From Phoronis australis (taxonomy: Eukaryota > Phoronida > Phoronidae), in contig NMRA01000099.1 of the NCBI GenBank assembly GCA_002633005.1, positions 622,114 through 686,113 on the forward strand: 64,000 nucleotides of DNA, in the 5' to 3' direction. The notes beneath the pieces are model-generated. The model was not told the DNA's origin and searched no databases. It worked only from the letters and a program-made list of their open reading frames with translations. How positions within the stretch are numbered: the first letter of the stretch is position 1; the number at the start of each line of letters is the position of its first letter. Both the position numbers and the translations under genes were made by a program. Shown one piece after another: positions 50,401 to 59,351 of the stretch.

Positions 50401-53288
50401 AAGAATGGATCAACTGAAATTTGAAATTTTCGGAGGTAACAACTTCCTTTATCAACAAAAACAGAAATAAAGTAAAATCAAACACAAAATGACAATTGAC
50501 ATATAAGATANNNNNNNNNNNNNNNNNNNNNNNNNNNNNNNNNNNNNNNNNNNNNNNNNNNNNNNNNNNNNNNNNNNNNNNNNNNNNNNNNNNNNNNNNN
50601 NNNNNNNNNNNNNNNNNNNNNNNNNNNNNNNNNNNNNNNNNNNNNNNNNNNNNNNNNNNNNNNNNNNNNNNNNNNNNNNNNNNNNNNNNNNNNNNNNNNN
50701 NNNNNNNNNNNNNNNNNNNNNNNNNNNNNNNNNNNNNNNNNNNNNNNNNNNNNNNNNNNNNNNNNNNNNNNNNNNNNNNNNNNNNNNNNNNNNNNNNNNN
50801 NNNNNNNNNNNNNNNNNNNNNNNNNNNNNNNNNNNNNNNNNNNNNNNNNNNNNNNNNNNNNNNNNNNNNNNNNNNNNNNNNNNNNNNNNNNNNNNNNNNN
50901 NNNNNNNNNNNNNNNNNNNNNNNNNNNNNNNNNNNNNNNNNNNNNNNNNNNNNNNNNNNNNNNNNNNNNNNNNNNNNNNNNNNNNNNNNNNNNNNNNNNN
51001 NNNNNNNNNNNNNNNNNNNNNNNNNNNNNNNNNNNNNNNNNNNNNNNNNNNNNNNNNNNNNNNNNNNNNNNNNNNNNNNNNNNNNNNNNNNNNNNNNNNN
51101 NNNNNNNNNNNNNNNNNNNNNNNNNNNNNNNNNNNNNNNNNNNNNNNNNNNNNNNNNNNNNNNNNNNNNNNNNNNNNNNNNNNNNNNNNNNNNNNNNNNN
51201 NNNNNNNNNNNNNNNNNNNNNNNNNNNNNNNNNNNNNNNNNNNNNNNNNNNNNNNNNNNNNNNNNNNNNNNNNNNNNNNNNNNNNNNNNNNNNNNNNNGC
51301 ATTGTTTGTCATGATGGTCCTTCATGTTTGTAGCTCGTTCATCCAATCTTCTGCGATGTGCATCCTCACCAGGTTCAGAGCGGCTCGGTAGAGTCGTGAC
51401 TATTGGTCGGCCAAATAGCAATTCTGCTGGTGATGGAAGTTTTGCGTCAATCGGAGTGGCTCTGAGCTGAAGCATTGCTAAGGCGATATCAGACTTTTGT
51501 CGTAAGCACTTCTTCACAACAGACTTAATGTGTCTTACATGGCGTTCGATGAAGCCATTGCTGCGGGAGTAGTGAGGTGAGCTGGTGACATGCTTGATGC
51601 CCCAAGAGGTGACGAATGCTTTGAAAGCTGGACCAGTGTATTGTGGTCCGTTGTCAGTCATAATTTCGTCTGGTTTTCCAAAGAGAGAGCAGTAGTCTCT
51701 AACCTTTGTGGTTATAGCATGACTGGTCACTGAAGTTTTCATTTCGTCAACTACAGGGTATTTCGAATATCTGTCAACGGTCAGCAAGAAGTGTCTGCCA
51801 TCAATCTCGAATAGGTCAGATGCGATTAACTGCCATGGTCTGGAAGGTATATCATGGGGGTTGAGTGGTTGTCGTGGATTGGCATCTTGGAACTCCTGGC
51901 AAAGTGGGCACGACGTGCATAGTCGCTCAATGTCTGCATTGCTATTTATCCAGTATACACTTTCTCGGGCTAACCGTCGGGTCTTCTCAACGCCTTGGTG
52001 CCCTTCGTGGAGTTGCCGTAAGATGTCGTCTCTCATCTGTTCAGGTATCAGAACTTGTCGAAGAAAACCTATGCTCATTTTTCCATAAAGCATCGATTTT
52101 AAAAATTCAAAGACCACTACTAGTTACTTTTCAATTTTAAAAACAGTCATGTTGGACACTTGCCTTACTTTTTGTTTGTTTTTTGACCCTGAAACTCGTA
52201 TGGTAAACAGGCATGTTGGTTTACGACCGCAATTATCTCGTGAGATAATTGCGGTCCAACTCGTTCAGCCAAGCCCATGAATAGCGACTAGCTCTGTTCA
52301 ATCTGTGATGTCACCATCAAGCTTTTGATGTGCCGAGGACTTCACTGGATACTCAGGGGTAAACAGGGCACGCTTTCTCGTCTATGTATGAAACAGAACA
52401 ATGCCGGCCACACACAGAGATATTTCAAGGCCTCATACTTAGTTCTTTACTGTTGGGTTCTAGAAGAAATGGAAAAGAAAATATATACAAGCTTTACTCC
52501 CAGCTTCATGGTTCGCACAAGCGGGAATGATACGCCACACCATAGGCATAGCGGCACATATTGAGCTGAAGAACCACTGACGTCGCTGCGTAGTATACAC
52601 ACCTTCCTCACAGGTTAACGCGACACCTTTCGGCGAGGTGAGATTGACGGTATATGAGATGATGTGGATATAGACCAATTTAGATGGTAACAAAAACTTA
52701 TTAAATCGGGTGACATTCTTTAAGATTTGCCTAATGCGAGTTCTTGAATAGAACGCAGATTTACAGAGACTTTAATTAATTACTGTTGGTAAGCCTTGCT
52801 AATAATTGGAGATTGATCGCTCAAGCATGTCAAGTGTTCCAATTAAGTTCACCTCACATAATTTCCATTTTGGAAAAACCTGAATGGCAGAATTTTGTTG
52901 GAATTAATATTGGGCTTAGGACTTGAGAACCTTCAGTCCAGACTATCCAGCAGTACCCGAACTCAGAAAGAGAGACATGAAACATTGCCTGGTGAATGGC
53001 TGAATGGTGTGAAACACAAATCTACACAGATTTGAATCACTGAATGAGTGAGTGGGTCACTGACACTGCCTGATGCTGGTGAGTGGTGTAGACTATATGT
53101 AGTATATGTCTGTGACTCTGTGACTCACTGACACTGTATGAAGTGTATGTAATGTGTGCAGATGAAGCCGGATGGAGTCGAATGATTGGACACAGGATTC
53201 ATTTTAAAATAAACCTATGTTAATGAGAAAGGCAATATTTCCATTACCTATGAGATTCGGGACAAAAAGGTACACATTGTCACCCATC
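44452..53288 (-). CDS. CDIPT: CDP-diacylglycerol-inositol 3-phosphatidyltransferase (PI synthase), 6 exons
   Basis: ER membrane enzyme that joins CDP-diacylglycerol and myo-inositol to make phosphatidylinositol. Minus-strand exons in order: 53288-53249, 49564-49430, 48048-47895, 47228-47147, 46580-46499, 44609-44452. All phases agree; 216 aa (human 213). Starts MGDNVYLFVPNLIG. The CDP-alcohol phosphotransferase signature DG-x2-AR-x8-G-x3-D-x3-D is complete and spans the exon 2/3 junction (DGHAAR ... GAMLDQLTD). Then comes ASHWLHLH, SHKKVDLSGN with YYTNR, FFMCAGNELFF, and a last exon from PVLNVGFFKIVCIIS to AAENIVGIDVADRNAAKEK. Intron 1 (3.7 kb) carries a gypsy remnant and a 788-base gap; intron 5 carries the CTCF-like array. 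Confidence 0.96.
44761..45807 (+). repeat. Array of eight CTCF-core-like motifs at 139-161 bp spacing
   Basis: CCACTAGrkGGCrC motifs at 44761, 44900, 45041 (CCATTAGAAGGCAT), 45195, 45342, 45487, 45648 and 45794 (TCACTAGAGGGCAC), all in the same direction. Steps are 139, 141, 154, 147, 145, 161 and 146 bp. The surrounding sequence repeats with a higher period of about 434-453 bp (three motif types per unit, about 2.7 units). Motifs 2, 4, 5, 6 and 7 fit the vertebrate CTCF core CCASYAGRKGGC. The array lies in the last CDIPT intron and ends in GC-rich GCCGGATGGACGCCGGCCGG-type sequence at about 45912-45948. CTCF binding is inferred, not shown. Confidence 0.75.
48368..48715 (-). mobile_element. 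Diverged relative of the Harbinger-like MITE
   Basis: Its reverse strand reads AAGTTATGTAGGACC, then TATTG, TTTACAAAAC, GAGTTAAA, AAAAGTA and TTTTCTGAAA-TAGAA in the same order as 13611-13730. It lies upstream of CDIPT exon 3, in intron 2. The far end is poorly preserved. Confidence 0.5.
49096..49925. repeat. Two copies of an old SINE-like repeat in CDIPT introns
   Basis: 49096-49275 and 49765-49925 share AACtGcCAGTTggTTATTGCTCGAGA-type cores and AAATgACTTCTaATCT or GAATGAGTTGA segments with 12856-13030. They lie on either side of CDIPT exon 2. No flanking duplications remain. Confidence 0.4.
50047..50209 (-). mobile_element. Probable 3' LTR of a Ty3/gypsy element
   Basis: On the minus strand a purine tract AAAGAGGGGGGA (50210-50221) directly precedes TGTTGTAG, the expected start of an LTR. 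The candidate LTR runs to CTACAAGCA at 50047, has TATAAA inside, and is about 163 bp. The start is well supported by the tract; the end is a best guess because no second LTR is present for comparison. Confidence 0.6.
50511..51298. other. Assembly gap of 788 N
   Basis: Falls inside the gypsy element, between its integrase and 3' LTR. Any frame crossing it is meaningless. Repeat content probably caused the gap. Confidence 1.
51299..52117 (-). mobile_element. Ty3/gypsy integrase fragment (5'-truncated)
   Basis: An open frame of about 273 residues up to the gap. It shows a zinc-binding HHCC region (H37, H40, C70, C73), then an rve catalytic core with Asp101, Asp155 and Glu191. The spacing between the last two is exactly 35 residues (DX35E). 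The integrase reads without stop or frameshift as far as the gap. Upstream of about 52090 the similarity ends, so gag, protease, reverse transcriptase and the 5' LTR are missing. It lies in CDIPT intron 1, in the same direction as the gene. Confidence 0.9.
52225..52256. repeat. 32-bp near-perfect palindrome
   Basis: GACCGCAATTATCTC and GAGATAATTGCGGTC are exact complements separated by two bases. It lies in CDIPT intron 1, about 130 bp beyond the truncated end of the gypsy fragment, and could extrude as a cruciform. No known element was recognised. Confidence 0.7.
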
Positions 53289-53464
53289 TTCAGTTGAAAA
53301 CAAGCACACACCACAACGATACTGAAAATCCACAGCACAGGAAAGCGAAAACGACTGTAAACAAGCCGTCAACAGCGCCCTCTAAAGAATCGGGAGTGCC
53401 ACCGAGAATCACCGAGATTTGACCTGACGACAGGTTAATTTATTCAAAATGGCTGCCCGCTAAC
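53289..53464. promoter_or_regulatory. Head-to-head promoter interval between CDIPT and an unknown gene
   Basis: Only 176 bp separate the CDIPT ATG (minus strand) from the next ATG (plus strand), so the two genes probably share a promoter. CAAAATGGCTGCC at about 53446-53458 resembles the YY1 core AANATGGC, often found just at the 5' end of such genes. No TATA box. Confidence 0.55.
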
Positions 53465-53602
53465 ATGGAAGACAGTGATGAAAGACATCAAGAAAACGTC
53501 CGTTATTCTTTTCTTCTGGGGTGTGCATTAAGAAACGACGACACAGAACAGTTCATCCAAGTGTACGACCGCATCGTTCCAAAGGACTTACCGCTGGAGG
53601 AG
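53465..53602 (+). CDS. First coding exon of an unrecognised gene
   Basis: Begins MEDSDERHQENVRYSFLLG and continues through CALRNDDTEQFIQVYDRIVP to DLPLEE. It is acidic, with no signal peptide, and reads like a helical repeat start. The GAG/gtattt site at 53602 is the better donor; a second possible donor (CAT/gttagt, 53641) would add 13 codons in the same phase. The exon is backed by its position opposite CDIPT and by its non-random composition. No later exon was recognised up to 64000, so intron 1 is at least 10 kb. I do not recognise the family. Confidence 0.5.
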
Positions 53603-53690
53603 GTATTTCTCACAAAATTTTGCAACGATAATCAACGACATGTTAGTTGTTGAGTTGACAACGCAGTGTCCACTGTTGACTGTGTCTGTG

Positions 53691-55758
53691 TTGACTAGGG
53701 GTGAGCCACCGAAATTTCAGGTTTATTTAAATTAAATGAAAAATAATTCAAATGGAAGCTCTCATTGGACTACTTTCTTGTGGTATGCAATAATCAAGTC
53801 TGTCTGTAAAACAGTACAGCAAGAAGTGACGTTTTTCAAACTCGGTATATTTAAAAAAAAATTACTTTCTTGAGCCTGAGACAGGTTTTGATTCCTCTAG
53901 CCATTTTTTGACCATATACCTAAGTGATGGTTTGATACACAAGTCCACGGTTTCTAGTTGAACATGGGTAGTGCGTGTGCACTGGCGTGGTGGAGATCTT
54001 GGTAGAGTTAGGGTGAGCAAACCAATATGGCGGAAATTCAGCAAGAGCGAAATTTTGCCATTTTTCATGATTTTCAAGCTCATATCTATTAGCATACTAA
54101 GTGGTGGAAAATGAAAAGTATGCCAGTGAAATATTTAATTTTTCTTCTTTCTATTGATATCCATTACAAAAAATTTGGACATTAATGAGTATTTTTAAAA
54201 ATTGAAGTAAAGCGAGCACTTCACAAATTTTTCACTCACCGGCAAATTCTTGTGACTTTCAGTAGGGGTCAAACTTTCAGCTGTTAAATGGCCGTTACTG
54301 AACCGATTTTAATGATATTTATATCAAACTGTTTGCTACAAAATTCTGCTTTCAACCCTGAGTGTACACTTTTTATTTTTTTGACAAAAATATGAGAAAA
54401 TGTACTTTTTTTAATTTACTGCCTCGCCACTCTCTCACCTGGAAAAATCCTGAAAGTGTACACTCAATGTCATAATCACTTATCATGTCCTAATCCATTC
54501 CTGATCAAATTTTTTCACTTCATCTCACCATTTCCATTTAGGAACACTTCTAAAAAGGTAACTTCAGTCATTTTTCAAGAACCATGTTGACCTTTCCAGG
54601 GTTCAACCTAAACTCGAACCTGATTGGTCAAATGTATTCAACAGAACCAGTCAAAACTTCTCTAAATTACAAAAAGTGGCCCAAACCTGGTAAAATATTT
54701 TCATTAAAATAATATAGAATAGTTTTAAAATTTAATTTACTTCAATTTTGGGGATAGAGTCATTTTTTCCTATTTTCTTCAAAAATATTTTTTGTTACAC
54801 TTTTACTACCTCGTGGGGGCGCTGTGATCAGTTTCATTTTTAGAAAATTACATATTTCACCAAAATAAATGTTCAGTCAACGCTGCAGTGCATCAAAACA
54901 TTTTAGAATACAAATATGCTCTTTTTGGATAGTCACCAACACAACACCTCTCAGTTTCTATATTATTTGATAGGAATGAAATGGATTTAAAATTTGTTGA
55001 AATTTTAGGGTCCAATTTAATTTTGTTTAATTAAAAATGCATATTATCATCTTTTTGTCATTTTGTGTGCAATTTAAGATTGTGAAAACATTGATCTTAC
55101 TTGGGAAAAAAGATTAATTTACATAACCTCACAGGTTTTAAAATAAATAACGAAATACTCTGAAAAAGACTAGTTTTCTGGTTTTTGCTCATTTTGAATT
55201 CATTTGTTATGCAAATTTCATTTTTTAGAATTATTTCAAAATCTTTTGGAGCAAAAGAAACATGTTCACTAAACCATAGTAATTCTTGAAGTGTTTTGTC
55301 ATTTTCAAGGTAATAAGTTGCTCTCTTTTTAATACATCACTTGTTCAACTTGGCTTCAGGGGCAAAAATGTCCTGTCACAAGTCAAAAAAAACTGGTGAA
55401 TTTTTCAATTTTTGTTGTTCTTGTTTGTGCAAAATATAATAATTTGTGGTTTGATGTCTATGCCATGTTGTTAACCTACTTGCAAAGGACTCTCCATCTT
55501 GTTTGAAAAGCACTGTGAGCTATGGATTCCCAAATATAGTTGTCTAAACTTGCCATTTTCTGTGGCCTGAAATTTCTAGGTGCCGTTTGCTGAAAAAAGG
55601 CCATTTTTGAGGCTCTAAAATTCAAATAACTCGAGAACCACCGAACCGATTTGAAGAATTCAAAAAGTTTTATAAACGGCATGTCTAAAGCTATCATTTA
55701 ACACTCTTTTCAAGTGTTTCTGATGAAATTTGTATTTGGGTCTGCTCACCCTAGTCAA
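53691..55758. mobile_element. About 2.07-kb noncoding element with TTGACTAGGGTGAGC ends
   Basis: TTGACTAGGGgTGAGC (53691-53706) and GCTCACCCTAGTCAA (55744-55758) form a 15-bp inverted terminal pair. An extra internal TAGGGTGAGC lies at about 54008. The interior is AT-rich with no coding. No target duplication is clear. It begins about 90 bp after the first exon of the unknown gene. Confidence 0.5.
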
Positions 55759-55785
55759 GTAAACAAGTCGAACATTGCTGTATGT

Positions 55786-56520
55786 AAGGCCTTGGATTGG
55801 GCACTGGCATCCTCAGCTTTTGATCGTCCCCAATACACTATATATAATTCTACAAGGTATGACACTCCGGACTAGAAATTCCACATGTGCTTCACTTCAG
55901 CTGTCCATAGCAAACATAAAACTCAATAAATTTACACAAAACAGAGGTTTCACAAACCAAGAGGAATAGTTCTTTTTCCCAATACCATTTACAGTGTCCT
56001 GCTCCAACGAGTTCGCAAGAAATTCGCGGTCAAAGCACAAAAATCTTCCCAAAAAAGCTTGTCCGGAGCAACTCCTTGGTCCCATGCGCAGAGTATGGAA
56101 TTATCCGATGAGTTACAGATGTACAGTAGTTGGCGATTCATCACGGAAGGTCACGGCATCGATTACACGGCAATTGCCGTTCATCCGTAACTCATCACAT
56201 AGTTTCGTATCCTGCGCGTGGGGCCAAGTAGTTTCTCCGGACGAGCTTTTTGGGAAGATTTTTGTGCCTAGACTACGAATTTCGTGCGAACTCGGTGGAG
56301 CAGGACACCGTAAATGGTATTGGGAGAAAGAACAATTCTTCATGGTTTGTTGAACCACTGTTTTGTGTAAATTTATTGAGTTTTATGTTTGTTGTGGACG
56401 GCTGAAGTGAAGCACCCGTGGAATTTGTAGTCCGGAGTGTCATACCTTGTAGTATATATATAGTGTATTGACTATTGGCGACGATCAGAAGCTGAGGACG
56501 CCTGTGGGATTGGGGACCTG
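55786..56520. repeat. Foldback: two arms of about 335 bp in inverted orientation
   Basis: 55786-56121 and 56182-56520 are reverse complements at high but imperfect identity, with a 60-bp spacer. Landmarks pair in order: CCTCAGCTT, CAATACACTATATATA, CAAGGTATGACACTCCGGAC, AAACATAAAACTCAATAAAT, CAATACCATTTAC, CACAAAAATCTTCCCAAAAA, GATGAGTTAC. A transcript through it would form a long double-stranded hairpin. Open frames here are mirror images of each other and not genes. Confidence 0.85.
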
Positions 56521-56828
56521 ACAATAAATGCAGATAAAAATAGCCATTAAAAGGTGAAAACAGTGGTTGATACGATCAGGTCATGAATATTGCCAGGTTG
56601 TTTGGACACAGAAACTTTCAGATTATTTATGAAATTAGCTCTTTTACCTCTCGAATCTCAGCTTCGCAGGTTAGTCATTGCCGGGGTGATTGTTTATAGT
56701 AATAATTTGCAATTGTATTAAGGCTTTACTTGTACTGATTTAAAGTCTTGTTTTCTTTGTATTGTGGGTTAACTAACTCTATATACTGACCCAGGGGTGG
56801 ACTTTGTAAAAATGTGGCTTCCTTAGAA

Positions 56829-58616
56829 ATTACTAGACATTGACTACCGTCTTCAAGCTTGCTCAGTGGAGACGGTGTAGCTCCTATAGGAGCTTCATAC
56901 GCTGGAAGCTTTTTGGCAAATTGTGTTTCACACTGCACGCCAGTGTTCAAAATTGCCAATTTCCGATTTTGGGAACTGAATGAAGGGGTGCTGGAAGAAA
57001 AAAATTGTTAACAGGAATATTTATTCGAGTTGTAAACAATTACAGACATCAACAGGCTCTTAAGGTGTCACTCTATGTACAAAAGGTATTAATAACAGTG
57101 TGACTTTGATGATGTTTTAGTCAGTGTGAGGCATAACAGGGCTCGACGCTATTAAAATCGCCAGGTCGCATTTTGTGTGAACATAGTCGTTAACCTGAGT
57201 GTTTGCGGTAATAAGATATTGAAAGACTGCAATGGTAATAAACATTATTATAATGCAGTTTTGCGAGGCTAACTCCATCTAGTAGGGGTGACTTTTTGGG
57301 TATCGTTACCTCGTACACTGTACCCTTTTTAGCCACCTGGAATAATTTTGTTTTTAATTGCTTCAGCTGGAACAAGATTGTTTCTATTGGAGTCTGTACA
57401 TTTTACGGCGACGGTGGTCTGGGGAGCGAAAAATTGCTGTGGAGGGGGGTGTATGAAGAGAAGAATAAAAAGTTTGCTAATCACAATTTCGCACCTACCT
57501 GTTTAGTTGCAATAGCTGGCTACGGGCATAGAATATCGCGTTTAGGGAACATGGACCCCGGGAAGCATCAGAAAAGGAAGATATCAGTTCTGGGTTATAT
57601 AGGGAATATCGTAAAACCGCCAGGACTCTATTAAGTTTGTTTTCAAATGAACCACTGGCATCCAGGTGATAAACAGAGCAAAGCCAGTATACTATTTCAT
57701 TTAGCTCTGTCGCTGTTCTCTTTTGGAGTGTTGCGCACTCGTGAGTTGGCAGCAACGTGTGAAAGACAAATCATATTTCGCGCACGTAGCCCCAGAAACA
57801 AGTAAAAGGGTTTGAGAATTTCTTGGCAACTCAAAAACTACTTTACTGAAATTATAGACGTGGTTGTCGTCTGGCAATTAATAGGGTTGTTATTTTCACT
57901 TTTGCTGTCTTATGCGATAAAAAACGAGATGCACATTTCTAATTCACGATTGTCTGCTGGGATCGCTTGCTTGATAACAACGGGACCGACCAGTGGCACA
58001 GTGTGATATTAGGGATATTGTCATGGATATTTGATAATGTAATAAGGACATCTTACGCTAAAAATAAACATATTTTTCCACCATAAAGTTTGGTAAGTTG
58101 ATCGCTTAAGAATTAGTTGAAACACTGCTATTTTGTGACATTTTATCACGTGTTATGCCATTTCCCGAAACTTTCTTCGGCGAATCCGGAAATTTGCAAA
58201 AGTACCCCGAAAATGTTAGGCAATGAAACGCGTAAAAGATCGATTCTGCATTATCCCATGTTCACACGACATGCTTTCAAGTTATCAGGAAGGCTGTTCT
58301 CGGTTAGTGCTCTTTTTAACTTGATTTGGCAACAACCAAATAACGGTTGGATTCCTAAGATTTGCTTTATATTTGCCAGGTATCTGTTGAGAAGTGTAAA
58401 AATTCAGTTAATTCCAGGTCACATTTTGCGACTTGATACGAGCTGACAAAAATCTCAGCTTGCATTTCCAATTTTCAGATGGCGAATGCGACCTACAGCT
58501 CGTTATGTCGAGTCCTGTATAATTCAATGAAAAGCTTCTGGTGTATGAAGCTCCTATAGGAGTTACACCGTCTCTACTAAGCCAGCTAGAGATGATGGTC
58601 ACTGTCTAGCAAATTA
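56829..58616. mobile_element. Nested inverted repeats: outer 86-bp arms around a degenerate hAT-like element
   Basis: Outer arms 56829-56914 and 58530-58616 share AGCTCCTATAGGAGCT, GTATGAAGCTCC and ACACCGTCTC in inverted order. Between them 57137 starts CAGGGCTCGACG and 58517 ends GTCGAGTCCTG, with GCCAGGTCGCATTTT and ATGCGACCT-type subterminal repeats. That gives a 1381-bp hAT-like unit with no clear target duplication. No intact transposase. Confidence 0.5.
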
Positions 58617-58851
58617 CCAGTTATTGAGTGACATCGGCATCTTACAATGCCGCTCCAAAATTGAGCACACATGGTTTTCAGGAAGAAAAACGAATTTGCG
58701 ATGGTCGTGAATATATGTAGAATGACATAATTGCAACCTTATGACAATATAGTTGCGTTATTTCGAAGAATATTAATTTTAACATCTCTTACTCTCCCGT
58801 CCACTTGAGAAACCAAGGCTCTCAATATCTCCGTCTTGTGGCTCAATTTTG

Positions 58852-59351
58852 CAGGGCTTGGAATTTTCCGCGGAAACGCGGATTTCCGCTTTTTTCAAAT
58901 GTGCTTTCCGCTTTTTTTTATAATATTTCCGCGTAAAAAATCGGATTTGATATAAAATTTCTGCGGCAAATTCCTTTCTTGCCGCGGCGTTGCAGACGAC
59001 GTTCACCTCGAAAAGCGGAAGTTCCTCTTTAAGTTTCGGAGGAACGTAAATTGTCAACATTGCCGGGGCATCTGGGACAGCATGGTGGGAATTTCAATGG
59101 CGTCTCGTGTTATTGTTAAGCGCGGCGACAAATACTACCGCTCTGCAGCAGCCAAAAAAGTTGCGGTTGGGAGTGGACGGGCGAGCTAAAAGGACGCTAC
59201 TGATGGTGGTAACGTTTTTTCTTCTTTTTTTTTAGTCCTCCCGATTTTTGTCTTGGAAAGGTTCACATTGACCATTTCAAGGCTGGTTATCGGGCATGAT
59301 TTGGGCCGTAAAAGTTTCCGCGTTTTTTGTCATTGGTCATTCCAAGCCCTG
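58852..59351. mobile_element. 500-bp hAT-like MITE with 6-bp target duplication
   Basis: CAGGGCTTGGAAT at the left end and ATTCCAAGCCCTG at the right are exact complements. ATTTTG flanks both sides (58846-58851 and 59352-59357). Subterminal CCGCGGAAACGCGG and TTTCCGCTTTTTT repeats follow. The flank agrees at six bases, not the usual eight. Confidence 0.75.

Noticed and set aside
50363-52117. 584-codon minus-strand frame and three frames of about 270 codons
   Set aside because: They run through the 788-base N gap; only 51299-52117 is real sequence, and that part is the gypsy integrase.
55994-56524. Overlapping frames of about 80-120 codons on both strands
   Set aside because: They are mirror images within the two arms of the foldback and show no protein family features.
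58779-59060. 93-codon minus-strand frame with basic residues
   Set aside because: It crosses the left boundary of the hAT-like element at 58852, so it is a chimera of flank and transposon.
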